A DNA stretch of 64,000 nucleotides, taken from NCBI RefSeq assembly GCF_900129795.1, contig NZ_FQWW01000003.1, positions 645,737 through 709,736 of the forward strand. The letters run 5' to 3'. Position 1 is the first letter of the stretch. Every line of letters begins with the position of its first letter. Below are positions 27,324 through 37,259 of the stretch, piece after piece. A model generated the notes under the pieces. The model saw nothing but the letters and a program-made list of their open reading frames with translations, was not told where the DNA came from and did not search any database. Source of the stretch: Flavobacterium sp. CF108. Lineage in GTDB: Bacteria > Bacteroidota > Bacteroidia > Flavobacteriales > Flavobacteriaceae. The translations under genes were made by a program, and so were the position numbers.

Positions 27324-28847
27324 ATGAAATTTAAACAAATAATTATAGCCGTACTCACATTGTTTATTGCAGTAGGCTGTACCGAAAATTTTGACGAACT
27401 GGAAAAAGATCCGGTTGCGTTGTCTGCAAATCCAGCTGGGCAGCTTACGTTTACCCAATTGTGTATGTCGGGTGACGGATTTTACCAATGGAGAACCAAT
27501 TTAATTTATTCAGGAGGTTTTGTGCAGCATTATGCGGGAGCATGGAACGTGACTGAGTTTGGAAGCAAATTCAAAAAAGATGATGGTTATGCAACTGCTC
27601 TTTGGAGAAACGGTTACCAAAACGAATTAAAAAACGTAGTTGATATCCTTGAAAAAACAAACGGAGATCAATCAGCCGTAAATATGAATGCTGTTGCTAA
27701 AATTATGAGAGTAATGGTGGCACAGCGTATTACAGATATTTACGGAGATATTCCTTATTCTGAAGCCGGATTAGGTTTCTCAAAAGGAATTGTAACGCCT
27801 AGATATGATACACAGGAAGAGATTTATATGTCATTCTTTCATGATTTAGAAGAAGCTTATAATCAGTTAAATGCTAATGGCGGATCTGTAAAAGGTGATT
27901 TGTTCTATGCTGGAGATATCACTAAATGGAAAAAATTAGCCAATACTTTAAGACTTCGTTTAGGAATGAGAATTTCGGAGATTAAACCGGCAGAAGCAGA
28001 AAAACAAGTAAAAGCTGCTTTAGCGGCAGGTGTTTTTACAAGTAATGCTGATAACTGTATTATGAAACATTTAGATGCAACTTTTAATGATGATCCTGCT
28101 TCTATTGATTTTAGAGGAAATGGATTAGCGTATGCACTTGTTGGTAATGAAAATGGGGATCATTTTAGTACTTTGGTAATTGACTTTTTAAGAGACAACG
28201 GAGATCCAAGATTACCAATGTATGCAACTCCAAAAACAACAAGCAGTCTTGCTTGGGGAGCACCATTGCAGCCGGGTGAAACACCATATGAAGGTGTAAA
28301 GCCAGGACTTTTTCAATGGGAAGTTCCAATGGGAGCAAGCTCAACATCTGGTATTCAATCTTACTTTAAGCAAAAAACAACACCATTTTTACACGTAAGT
28401 TATTCAGAATCTCAATTGTTACTTGCAGAAGCTGCATTTAGAGGCTGGGTTGCAGGTTCTGCAGCAGACTATTACAAAAAAGGAGTTGAAGCAGGTATCA
28501 AACAATTAGAGATTTATGGAGCGACACCTGCTACACAAGCAGCGATCGATACCTATTTAAATGCTAAACCATTAGTTGCTGGACAGGAGTTAAAACAAAT
28601 TTCAACACAGCTTTGGATTACTTATATCTTTAATAGTATTGAAGCCTATTCAAACTGGAGAAGAACAGGATTCCCGGTATTGATTCCAATTACAAACCCT
28701 GATTCTGAAACAAACGGAGTTACACCAAAACGTTTGTACTATCCTAATGATGAGATGCAGAAAAATGAGAAAAACTATAAAGAAGCATTATCCAGAATGG
28801 GAGGAACAAATGACTGGTTGAATAAAGTTTGGTGGGATGCAAACTAA
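27324..28847 (+). CDS. cusDI: SusD/RagB-family outer-membrane lipoprotein I
   Basis: A 507-residue glycan-binding lipoprotein with a signal peptide ending in the lipobox AVGC (Cys19), so it is anchored to the outer membrane. The body is the alpha-helical TPR-like SusD fold. Seen: RVMVAQRITDIYGDIPYSEA near residue 129, LRLRLGMRIS, and the C-terminal SNWRRTGFPVL segment, all usual in this SusD subgroup. It caps the SusC barrel encoded just upstream and captures chitin oligomers. The 11-bp gap shows one operon. Confidence 0.9.
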   Translation: MKFKQIIIAVLTLFIAVGCTENFDELEKDPVALSANPAGQLTFTQLCMSGDGFYQWRTNLIYSGGFVQHYAGAWNVTEFGSKFKKDDGYATALWRNGYQNELKNVVDILEKTNGDQSAVNMNAVAKIMRVMVAQRITDIYGDIPYSEAGLGFSKGIVTPRYDTQEEIYMSFFHDLEEAYNQLNANGGSVKGDLFYAGDITKWKKLANTLRLRLGMRISEIKPAEAEKQVKAALAAGVFTSNADNCIMKHLDATFNDDPASIDFRGNGLAYALVGNENGDHFSTLVIDFLRDNGDPRLPMYATPKTTSSLAWGAPLQPGETPYEGVKPGLFQWEVPMGASSTSGIQSYFKQKTTPFLHVSYSESQLLLAEAAFRGWVAGSAADYYKKGVEAGIKQLEIYGATPATQAAIDTYLNAKPLVAGQELKQISTQLWITYIFNSIEAYSNWRRTGFPVLIPITNPDSETNGVTPKRLYYPNDEMQKNEKNYKEALSRMGGTNDWLNKVWWDAN

Positions 28848-28923
28848 ATAAAATAGCAACCTACAAAACATAAAGTTATGCCTAATGAGGTCATATTTTC
28901 ATTCTAATTAAATTTAAAAAATT

Positions 28924-29949
28924 ATGATAAAAAATAAAGCCTTATTAGGCATCCTTTTTTATATAAGTTCTCTTTTTTCAGTATACAGCTGTACAAACGA
29001 AAAAGAGCATAATCCAGAAGAATCTAAAACTAAAACAGCAAGAGTCGTTGGATATTTATCCACAGATAGTTTCAGTAAAATTTCTTCAATACAGTTTTGT
29101 AAGCTAACGCATTTAAATATTGCATTTGCAAACCCTGATAAAGATGGAAATATACTATTTACAGGAGATATTGATGCTGTAGTCAAATACGCAAAATCAG
29201 TTAACCCGAATATTATTGTAAGTATCTCATTGGCTGGCGGTGTTATTTCTGAAGAACAGGCTAAAAACTGGTCGTCATTAATTGATAAATCTGAAAACCG
29301 TCCGGCATTCATACAAAATATTCTAAAATTTGTAAAAGACCATAATTTAGACGGTGTCGATGTTGATCTCGAATGGGACGCAGTAACATCTGGTTACAGC
29401 GGTTTTGTGGTTGAATTAAAAAAGAGCCTGGCAGATGATAAAAAACTTCTTACTGCAGCTTTACCCAATAGTGTGCGATTTGTAAATATAAATTCGGCAG
29501 CATTAAACGCTTTTGATTTTATAAATATAATGGCGTACGATAGTACAGGACCATGGAGTCCGACTAAAGTTGAACAGCATAGTTCTTATGAATTCGCAAG
29601 AAGCGGAATCGAATTTTGGCATAAACAGCAAAATGTCCCAAGTGAAAAACTTACGCTTGGAGTTCCTTTCTATGGATATAATTTCACTTTTCCAGAAGTA
29701 ACAAGTTCAACTTTTGGACAAATAGTCGAGGTTGGAACTCAGTTTGCTGACCAAGACGAAATTGGAAAAATATATTATAATGGAAGACCCACAATTTCCA
29801 GAAAAGTAGAATATGCTGCAGAATATACAGGAGGAATAATGATTTGGGAATTGGCACAGGATTCTTTTACTGAATATTCTCTATTAGATGTAATTCATAA
29901 AAAATATTCTTCTTTAAAATTTAAAACTTCGGGTTTGTGTGGTAATTAA
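28924..29949 (+). CDS. chiB: GH18 chitinase ChiB, lipoprotein
   Basis: A 341-residue family 18 glycoside hydrolase. The signal peptide ends in a lipobox-like SVYSC, so the enzyme is probably a surface or periplasm-facing lipoprotein. The catalytic DxxDxDxE motif is DGVDVDLE (D143-E150), with E150 as proton donor. Further family motifs are SISLAGG near 100 and MAYDSTGPW near 199. It lies between SusC/D pair I and pair II and is probably transcribed with pair I. A strong terminator follows. The small size suggests a single catalytic domain acting on oligomers bound by the SusCD complex. Confidence 0.9.
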   Translation: MIKNKALLGILFYISSLFSVYSCTNEKEHNPEESKTKTARVVGYLSTDSFSKISSIQFCKLTHLNIAFANPDKDGNILFTGDIDAVVKYAKSVNPNIIVSISLAGGVISEEQAKNWSSLIDKSENRPAFIQNILKFVKDHNLDGVDVDLEWDAVTSGYSGFVVELKKSLADDKKLLTAALPNSVRFVNINSAALNAFDFINIMAYDSTGPWSPTKVEQHSSYEFARSGIEFWHKQQNVPSEKLTLGVPFYGYNFTFPEVTSSTFGQIVEVGTQFADQDEIGKIYYNGRPTISRKVEYAAEYTGGIMIWELAQDSFTEYSLLDVIHKKYSSLKFKTSGLCGN

Positions 29950-29983
29950 ATAGCTCTCTTACAGCTTTTTAAAATTAATAAGT

Positions 29984-30030
29984 TTTTCGCTTCTTTTTAA
30001 TTCAATAATTAGAAAGAAGCGATTTTTTTT
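29984..30030 (+). terminator. Rho-independent terminator after chiB
   Basis: The stem TCGCTTCTTT / AAAGAAGCGA is closed over an AT-rich loop with further pairing (AATT/AATT), followed by eight Ts. It separates the first chitin operon (susC I - susD I - chiB) from the second. The remaining 230 bp to susC II hold AT-rich sequence and the operator. Confidence 0.85.
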
Positions 30031-30167
30031 ATTTAAATACCAGATTTTTAAATATTTGCTGATTTTAAATATTTTTTAATGAATTGTAAATTTTTTGAAT
30101 AAAAATAGTCGTAAATGGGGTAAAATCTGCTTTTAATAGAAACGAATACGTTTTCGGTTCGCAGATT

Positions 30168-30251
30168 ATTGAATGTTTTATGTCGTTCGTTTAAAAATTG
30201 TAGCTGTTTGTATAATATATTTTTTTTAACAATCCCTTAAGAATAATTTTA
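30168..30251 (+). promoter_or_regulatory. Putative LytTR operator and promoter of susC II
   Basis: ATTGAAT at 30168, direct repeats TCGTTCGTTTAA (30183-30194) and CTGTTTGTATAA (30204-30215), and TAATTTTA at 30244-30251. All intervals (15, 21 and 61 bp from the first 12-mer start) equal those before susC I. An upstream ACGTTTTCG word is also shared. Confidence 0.75.
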
Positions 30252-30277
30252 CGTCATAACTAACAAAATAAATAAAC

Positions 30278-33200
30278 ATGAAAAAAATTTTCTTAATCTT
30301 TATGATTGTTTTTACGGCGCAGGTTTCGCTTGCACAAGTAAAAAATGTTAAAGGTGTGATTACAGATTCTGATGGGATGCCGTTACCGGGTGCATCTGTT
30401 GCTGTACAAGGAGGTCAAAAAGGTGCTACTACCGATTTTGACGGATTGTACTCAATTGAGGTTCAAAAAGGACAAACATTAGTTTTTAGCTATGTTGGCC
30501 TAGAAACACAAAATATAGTTGTAGGCGATGCTGCTACAATTAATGTAAAAATGGGACAAGCAGCGTCAAATGCATTAAATGAAGTAGTTGTAACTTCATT
30601 AGGGCTTAAAAGATCAAAGAAGACTCTTACTTATGCAGCACAAGAGGTTAAAGGTGATGAAGTAACAAGAGTAAAAGATGCCAACTTAATGAACAGTTTA
30701 TCTGGAAAAGTTGCTGGTTTAATTGTTGGGAAAAGCTCAGCTGGAGCCGGTGGTGCAGTAAAAGTAACTATTCGTGGTAACTCATCTGCTACAAATAACC
30801 AGCCTTTATATGTTATTGATGGAATTCCATTATTGAACTCTAACTCTGCTCAGGCTAATCAGGTTTTTGGTGATACAGCTGGAGGAAATAGAGATGGTGG
30901 AGACGCAATCTCAATGATGAACCCTGATGACATTGAATCTATGACAGTTCTAAAAGGAGCTTCTGCAGCTGCTTTATATGGTTCTCAAGGAGCAAATGGT
31001 GTAATCTTAGTAACAACTAAAAAAGGAAAAGAAGGAAAAGTAACAGCCGCTTATAATGCAAGTGTTTTTGTAGATAATGTGGTTTCTTTACCAGAATTTC
31101 AAACTAATTATGGGGCAGCTCCATCATCTGATAAAACTTGGGGTGCTGCTAAGAAATCTCCTGACCATGTAAAAGGTTTTTACAACACTGGTTTAACGAT
31201 GATTAACTCTGTATCTGTAAATGGAGGATCTGATAAAATGACAACTAGCCTTACATATGCAAACACTAAAGTTGATGGAATAATCCCAACAAACGAGTTT
31301 AAGAAAAATAACATTGCACTTCGTCAAAGCGTTAAGTTATTTGATGATAAAGTAACTGTAGACGGTTCGATATCTTATGCAGAGCAAAAGATTATAAATA
31401 AACCAACAAATGGGTTGTATTTTAACCCATTGACTGGAGTTTATTTATTTCCAAGAGGAAATGATTTTAATGATTACTACAAGAATTTTGAAGTATTCGA
31501 TCCAGCAAGAAATTTAATGACTCAAAGATGGCCAGCTCAAACATCGGATATTATTCAAAATCCAGGATGGATCTTAAACAGAAATAGATCTATCGACAAA
31601 AATCAATCTTTAATTACTTCTGCAGCTCTTACCTATAAAGCAACTGACTGGTTAAGTATTAAAGCAAGAGGAGGTTATAATAAATTTTATAATACTTTTG
31701 ATAAAAGAATGTATGCCGGAACTAATGAAACATTGGCTCCATCTACAGGTAGATATATTTACTCAGATAGTGAAAGTTCTCAATTGTATGGAGATTTAAT
31801 AGCTACTATCAATACAAAATTCAATGAAGATTTCTCATTCAGTGCTAACATTGGTACAAGTATTACAAAATCTACAATTAATGACGCATATATAAGTGAT
31901 TCAGGTCAAAAAAATGGATTAATCAATGCGAACTGGTTTAATACAGGAAATTTTGTGTCTGCTGAAAGAAATGCACACACTATTGGAGGTAAAAAAGAAG
32001 TTCAGTCTCTTTTTGCAAGCGCAACTTTTGGCTATAAAGACATGATTTATCTTGATGTAACGGGAAGAAATGATTGGTCTTCAACTCTAGTAAATACAGA
32101 TAACATAAGTTTCTTTTATCCTTCTGTAGGTTTGTCTGCAATTCTAAGCCAAATGGTAACATTACCAGAAGCAATTAGTTATGCAAAAGTAAGAGGATCT
32201 TTTGCTCAGGTAGGTAATGATGTTAATGCTTTTTTAACTTCACCAGTAAATACGCTGGTTGGTGGTCAAGTTACACCGCCGCTGGTAGGTCCAAAACCTG
32301 GAACTTCTTTGAAACCAGAAATGCAAAATTCATATGAATTTGGAACAGAATGGAGATTTTTAAATAACAGAATCGGATTTGATTTCACTTATTACAGAAA
32401 CGTGACAAAAAATCAATTAATTACTGCTCCAGCTCCAATTCCAAATACTACAGGATATACGAACTATGCATTTAATGCTGGTCGTATCGAAAATAAAGGT
32501 TTTGAAATTACACTTACAGGTAAAGCAATTGAAACAAACACATTTTCTTGGGATCTTGGATTAAACTATGCTTCAAACAAAAATACAGTACTTGATTTAG
32601 GTACAGGAGCAAATGGTGATGTAAATACTGTTATTTTAACAAATGGAGATCCAAATAGCTACAGATATGTTTTAAAAGTTGGAAAACCTTTTGGTGAAAT
32701 TCAAGGAAAAAATATTTTAAGAAATGCTCAAGGTCAAATGGTACTTGATGGTGTTGGTGCTGCGGCTAAGATTCAAAAGACTGATTGGGTAGATTTTGGA
32801 AGCTCAAATCCTGATTTTATGCTAGGTTTTTCAAACTCATTCAAATACAAAAAGATATTCTTAAATGTTCTTATCGATGGTCGATTTGGAGGTAATGTAA
32901 TGAGCATGACTGAAGCAATGCTTGATTCTTATGGTGTTTCTAAAGCTTCTGGTGCTGCAAGAGATGCTGGTGGAGTTAAAATAAATGCAGTAGATTCTAA
33001 TGGAAATGCAGTTACTACAATGAGCGCTCAAGATTATTATAGTTCAGTTGGAGATAGAGCTGGTGCTACAGGAGAATATATGTACAAAGCGACAAATATT
33101 AAATTAGGTGAACTATCGTTAGGTTACACTTTTGATTTCAGCAAAACCTCAATTTTCAATGCAGTGAATGTTTCTCTTGTTGGTAAAAACTTATTTTTCT

Positions 33201-33325
33201 TCTACAAAGATGCTCCGTTTGATCCAAACGTAACATTAAGTTCTGGAGAAGGATTACAAGGTGTTGATATTTTTGGAATGCCTTCAACAAGAAGTATAGG
33301 TGTTAATTTAAATTTAACTTTCTAA
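30278..33325 (+). CDS. cusCII: SusC/RagA-family TonB-dependent transporter II
   Basis: A 1015-residue paralogue of the transporter encoded at 24106, with the same order: signal peptide, CarboxypepD_reg-like domain (GMPLPGASV), plug ending [14 protein letters not shown], and a barrel ending GVNLNLTF. The N-termini are very alike while the barrels differ, so the two probably accept different chitooligosaccharide lengths. It has its own promoter with the shared operator and pairs with the SusD-like gene that follows after about 156 bp. Confidence 0.93.
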   Translation: MKKIFLIFMIVFTAQVSLAQVKNVKGVITDSDGMPLPGASVAVQGGQKGATTDFDGLYSIEVQKGQTLVFSYVGLETQNIVVGDAATINVKMGQAASNALNEVVVTSLGLKRSKKTLTYAAQEVKGDEVTRVKDANLMNSLSGKVAGLIVGKSSAGAGGAVKVTIRGNSSATNNQPLYVIDGIPLLNSNSAQANQVFGDTAGGNRDGGDAISMMNPDDIESMTVLKGASAAALYGSQGANGVILVTTKKGKEGKVTAAYNASVFVDNVVSLPEFQTNYGAAPSSDKTWGAAKKSPDHVKGFYNTGLTMINSVSVNGGSDKMTTSLTYANTKVDGIIPTNEFKKNNIALRQSVKLFDDKVTVDGSISYAEQKIINKPTNGLYFNPLTGVYLFPRGNDFNDYYKNFEVFDPARNLMTQRWPAQTSDIIQNPGWILNRNRSIDKNQSLITSAALTYKATDWLSIKARGGYNKFYNTFDKRMYAGTNETLAPSTGRYIYSDSESSQLYGDLIATINTKFNEDFSFSANIGTSITKSTINDAYISDSGQKNGLINANWFNTGNFVSAERNAHTIGGKKEVQSLFASATFGYKDMIYLDVTGRNDWSSTLVNTDNISFFYPSVGLSAILSQMVTLPEAISYAKVRGSFAQVGNDVNAFLTSPVNTLVGGQVTPPLVGPKPGTSLKPEMQNSYEFGTEWRFLNNRIGFDFTYYRNVTKNQLITAPAPIPNTTGYTNYAFNAGRIENKGFEITLTGKAIETNTFSWDLGLNYASNKNTVLDLGTGANGDVNTVILTNGDPNSYRYVLKVGKPFGEIQGKNILRNAQGQMVLDGVGAAAKIQKTDWVDFGSSNPDFMLGFSNSFKYKKIFLNVLIDGRFGGNVMSMTEAMLDSYGVSKASGAARDAGGVKINAVDSNGNAVTTMSAQDYYSSVGDRAGATGEYMYKATNIKLGELSLGYTFDFSKTSIFNAVNVSLVGKNLFFFYKDAPFDPNVTLSSGEGLQGVDIFGMPSTRSIGVNLNLTF

Positions 33326-33481
33326 CTTATAAAAAAAACACAAAACCTTTTGGTTGTTGTAAGATGATGTTTGTTCTCAGAATGTTGAATGTAGAAAAGA
33401 AACGAACAATTAACCTTAAATAAGAATAGGGTAGCTTATAAGACAATAAAAATGTTTTTAAATAACAATAAAAATTCACAG

Positions 33482-35059
33482 ATGAAAAATAAATTATTAA
33501 TGTTTAGTGCAGTTTTAGCCCTTTCATTAGGCAGCTGTACAGGTGACTTTGAAGATATAAATACCAATGAAACTGGTTTTACCAATGGTCAATTAGAACA
33601 AGATTTTAATCAGGTAAAAGCTCCTCTTAAAACTATGCAGAGAGGAATGTATATCTTGGTTGCAGATGATTGGCAGGGAGATATTCAGTTTAATTTAAAT
33701 GCAGATATTTTTTCTGGATATATGGGAACCCCTCATGATTTTGAAGGGAATACAAATAATTCAACATATGCTCTTTTAGATGGATGGAATGGTGCTGAAT
33801 GGGTTCAGAAGTATCAAAGAGAGATGGTTAATGCTTATAATCTTGAAAAATTAACAAAAGAGAAATACCCTCAGTTTTATGCTTGGTCTCTTATCTTAAA
33901 AGTTTATGCAATGCATAAAACAACAGATTATTATGGACCGATCGTTTATTCAGGTTTTGGAAACGCTGACGGATCAACGCCTTATGATTCTCAAAAAGCA
34001 GTTTACGATCAATTTTTTGCTGAGTTAAAAACTGCAATTGATATCTTAACTCCAAAAGCGGCTGATGCTTCTGCTACTTTTTTCGCAGCAGGAGATGCAA
34101 CTGATGGAACGACAGCGGGCGGAAATATACAAAAATGGGTAAAATTTGCTAACTCTTTAAGACTACGTTTGGCAATACGTATTTCTAATATCGATCCTGT
34201 AAAAGCAAAAGCCGAAGGTGAAGCAGCATTGGCAGGTTTAGGTGTTATTACTTCTAATGCTGATAACATGGCTTATATTGCTGAGCACCCTGTTAAAACA
34301 TATACAGGTCCATGGGCAGATATAAATGCAGGTGGGGCAATTGTATCTATAATGAATGGTTACAATGATCCAAGAAGAGCAACTTTTTTCCATACAGCTA
34401 CCGGAGGTGTTTATCAAGGTATTAGAATGGGAACTTTAGTTGATGCTAATTATAGAACTGCTAAAGCTGACTTGTTCTCAAAAGTTGGACCTATTGTAGA
34501 AAATAACTTGATTCCTTGGTTTAATGCGTCTGAGTCTCACTTTTTGAAAGCTGAAGCTGCATTAAAAGGATGGAATGTTGGAGGATCTGCTAAATCATTC
34601 TATGAGTCAGGAATTGCAGTTTCTTTTGCACAATTAGGCGCAGGTGATGCTTCTACTTATATTAGTGATAATACTTTATTACCAGCTAATTTTACTGATC
34701 CATTAAATGCAGCTAATAATATTGCAGCACAAAATTTAGTAACTGTACAATGGTCTGATGCAGCATCTAATGAGGTAAAACTACAAAAAATCATTACACA
34801 AAAATGGATTGCTGGTTTTCCTGACGGTCAAGAAGCTTGGGCAGAAACAAGAAGAACTGGGTATCCAAAATTATTCTTGCCAGTAAATAATTATTCTGGA
34901 GGAAAAATTCCTCTTGGAACATTTGTAAGAAGATTGAATTTCTATGTAAATGAGAAAACTTCTAATCCAACTGGTTATGCACAAGGTGTTAGCCTTTTAG
35001 GAGGTCCTGATACTGGAGGAACAAGACTTTGGTGGGATACTGGAGTGAACAAATTCTAA
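33482..35059 (+). CDS. cusDII: SusD/RagB-family outer-membrane lipoprotein II
   Basis: A 525-residue lipoprotein with signal peptide MKNKLLMFSAVLALSLGSC and a lipobox Cys at position 19. I use the ATG at 33482, because the in-frame ATG 30 bp upstream would put an Asn-rich stretch before a complete signal peptide. The mature protein shows the SusD-fold segments ILKVYAMHKTTDYYGPI near residue 140 and LRLRLAIRIS. The end carries AWAETRRTGYPKLF, matching the same place in copy I. It is the binding partner of the transporter encoded upstream. Confidence 0.9.
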   Translation: MKNKLLMFSAVLALSLGSCTGDFEDINTNETGFTNGQLEQDFNQVKAPLKTMQRGMYILVADDWQGDIQFNLNADIFSGYMGTPHDFEGNTNNSTYALLDGWNGAEWVQKYQREMVNAYNLEKLTKEKYPQFYAWSLILKVYAMHKTTDYYGPIVYSGFGNADGSTPYDSQKAVYDQFFAELKTAIDILTPKAADASATFFAAGDATDGTTAGGNIQKWVKFANSLRLRLAIRISNIDPVKAKAEGEAALAGLGVITSNADNMAYIAEHPVKTYTGPWADINAGGAIVSIMNGYNDPRRATFFHTATGGVYQGIRMGTLVDANYRTAKADLFSKVGPIVENNLIPWFNASESHFLKAEAALKGWNVGGSAKSFYESGIAVSFAQLGAGDASTYISDNTLLPANFTDPLNAANNIAAQNLVTVQWSDAASNEVKLQKIITQKWIAGFPDGQEAWAETRRTGYPKLFLPVNNYSGGKIPLGTFVRRLNFYVNEKTSNPTGYAQGVSLLGGPDTGGTRLWWDTGVNKF

Positions 35060-35087
35060 AAAAAATAAGATTTTAAGTTTGGTTAGT

Positions 35088-35123
35088 AAACGGTATAAGA
35101 AATGCAAATTGCTTATACCGTTT
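35088..35123 (+). promoter_or_regulatory. Intercistronic hairpin between susD II and nagB
   Basis: Perfect 12-bp arms (AAACGGTATAAG / CTTATACCGTTT) around a 12-base loop, with no T run after it on the plus strand. It is unlikely to be a full terminator and may be an mRNA processing or stabilising site that separates surface-protein and cytoplasmic enzyme expression within one operon. Confidence 0.5.
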
Positions 35124-35161
35124 CAAAAACCAAAATTGTACATACCAAAAAAAGAAAAAAA

Positions 35162-37102
35162 ATGAAAAGTGCTTTAGAAACAAAACCTGATATCAGCTAT
35201 AAAAGCGCCGGAAAATTTGAAGAAACACGATTTGAAAAAATTCACAACGAAATCTTCAAAAGTTCTGCTGAAGCATCGGTAATTGTAGCGCAGGAAATCG
35301 CTCAGTTAATTAGATCTAAGCAGGAAAAAAATAAATCTTGCGTGCTTGGTTTGGCAACAGGATCTTCTCCTATAAAAGTATATGAGGAATTAGTTAGAAT
35401 GCACAGAGAAGAAGGACTAAGCTTTAGCAATGTAATCACTTTTAACTTGGATGAATATTATCCAATGAACAGAGAAAACAATCAGAGCTATCATTATTTC
35501 ATGCACCAGCATCTTTTTAATCATATTGATATTAAACCTGAAAATGTTAATATTCCTGATGGTACAGTTTCTATTGATGAATTAAATCAATATTGTATCG
35601 ACTATGAAATGAATATTAAACAAGCTGGAGGTTTAGACTTTCAGTTATTAGGAATTGGGCGTACAGGTCACGTTGGTTTCAACGAGCCGGGTTCACACAT
35701 CAATTCCGGAACAAGAATTATTACACTGGATCACATTACAAGAGTAGATGCTTCATCTGACTTTAACGGAATCGACAACGTTCCAAAAAGAGCCATTACA
35801 ATGGGAGTTTCTACCATTATGAGATCTAAAAGAATCGTATTAATGGCTTGGGGACAAAACAAAGCTGATATCATTAAGAGAACAATTCAAGGAGATATTA
35901 GTTCAGAAGTTCCTGCGACATTTTTGCAAAATCATTCAAATGCAACTTTCGTATTAGATCAGTCTGCAGCATCAGAGTTAACGCGTTTTAAAACGCCTTG
36001 GCTTGTTGGAGAATGTATTTGGACACAAGAATTAAAAAGCAAAGCGATTGTTTGGCTTTGCCAAAAAACAAACCAGTCTATATTAAAATTAACAGACCGT
36101 GATTACAACAACAACGGAATGTCTGATTTATTAGCACAAGAAGGTTCTGCTTACGATTTAAACATCAATATGTTTAATGTATTGCAGCACACCATTACAG
36201 GATGGCCAGGTGGAAAACCAAATACAGATGATTCACATCGTCCGGAGAGAGCCAATCCAGCTAAAAAAAGAGTTATCCTTTTCAGTCCGCATCCAGATGA
36301 TGACGTGATTTCGATGGGAGGAACATTTTCAAAATTGATTAAACAAGGTCACGATGTACACGTTGTATATCAAACCTCTGGAAATATTGCAGTTACAGAT
36401 GACGAAGCATTAAAATTTGCTGAGGTTTGTAATGATTTCACTGGTGGAAATCTTCCAAAAGACATCAACTTTAAATCTGTAATTGAATTTTTAAATAACA
36501 AATCAGAAAATCAAATCGATTCTCTGGAAGTTAGAAAACTAAAAGGATTAATTAGAAGAAGAGAATCTTACGCAGCAACAAGATACATTGGTTTAAAAGA
36601 TGAAAATACACACTTTTTAGACCTTCCTTTTTACGAAACAGGACAAGTTAAAAAGAATCCGTTAGGGCCAGAAGATATTGCTATTGTAAAAGATATTATT
36701 GCAAAAATAAAACCGCATCAAGTATTTGCCGCAGGAGATTTGGCAGATCCGCACGGAACGCACGAAGTTTGTCTGAATGCTATTTTTGCAGCAATGAAAC
36801 AATTAAAACCAGAAAAATACATGGACGACTGCTGGCTATGGCTTTACAGAGGAGCTTGGCACGAGTGGGATATTCATGAAATAGATATGGCGGTACCGCT
36901 TTCTCCGTCAGAAGTTTTATTAAAACGTCATGCCATTTTATACCATCAGTCTCAAAAAGACAGGGTAATGTTTCAAGGAAACGATTCTCGAGAATTCTGG
37001 GTAAGAGCCGAAGATCGAAATAAAAATACAGCTGTACTGTATGATGAATTGGGACTGGCAGAATACGAAGCTATTGAAGCTTTTAAACGTTTTGATTATT
37101 AA
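35162..37102 (+). CDS. nagB: Glucosamine-6-phosphate deaminase fused to a PIG-L/LmbE-type deacetylase domain
   Basis: A 646-residue two-domain cytoplasmic enzyme. Residues about 20-290 are NagB: LATGSSPIKVYEEL, the catalytic region NLDEYYPM (D97) and GRTGHVGFNEPG (H170). This part converts GlcN-6-phosphate to fructose-6-phosphate and ammonia. Residues about 365-620 look like a PIG-L/LmbE zinc deacetylase: SPHPDDDVISMGG (H377, D379, D380) and DPHGTHEV (H531, H534). No separate nagA is in the locus, so the second domain might remove the acetyl group from GlcNAc-6-phosphate. That is inference. The start is taken at the ATG at 35162. An upstream ATG lies inside the preceding hairpin. Confidence 0.9.
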   Translation: MKSALETKPDISYKSAGKFEETRFEKIHNEIFKSSAEASVIVAQEIAQLIRSKQEKNKSCVLGLATGSSPIKVYEELVRMHREEGLSFSNVITFNLDEYYPMNRENNQSYHYFMHQHLFNHIDIKPENVNIPDGTVSIDELNQYCIDYEMNIKQAGGLDFQLLGIGRTGHVGFNEPGSHINSGTRIITLDHITRVDASSDFNGIDNVPKRAITMGVSTIMRSKRIVLMAWGQNKADIIKRTIQGDISSEVPATFLQNHSNATFVLDQSAASELTRFKTPWLVGECIWTQELKSKAIVWLCQKTNQSILKLTDRDYNNNGMSDLLAQEGSAYDLNINMFNVLQHTITGWPGGKPNTDDSHRPERANPAKKRVILFSPHPDDDVISMGGTFSKLIKQGHDVHVVYQTSGNIAVTDDEALKFAEVCNDFTGGNLPKDINFKSVIEFLNNKSENQIDSLEVRKLKGLIRRRESYAATRYIGLKDENTHFLDLPFYETGQVKKNPLGPEDIAIVKDIIAKIKPHQVFAAGDLADPHGTHEVCLNAIFAAMKQLKPEKYMDDCWLWLYRGAWHEWDIHEIDMAVPLSPSEVLLKRHAILYHQSQKDRVMFQGNDSREFWVRAEDRNKNTAVLYDELGLAEYEAIEAFKRFDY

Positions 37103-37259
37103 AGTTGTTTTTTTTTAGATTCGGGTGAGAGCGAATCAAATTTCAAAATTCAGATGGACCTCAAAGCGATAAGTGAGGTAAGCAGAAGTCTTTCTGAGTT
37201 TTGTTTTTTTCTAATTTAAATGGATGTTTTAGAAAAGCATCTGACCAAAAAAATTAAAA

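Noticed and set aside
33384..33415. GTTGAAT before susD II
   Set aside because: The 12-mer is absent at the expected distance. An ACGAACAATTAA word nearby is on the opposite strand and without a -7 box, so this is probably chance.
37103..37259. Terminator or RNA between nagB and GH20 genes
   Set aside because: There is only a weak T-rich stretch (GTTGTTTTTTTTTAG) and no stable stem. I see no independent unit.
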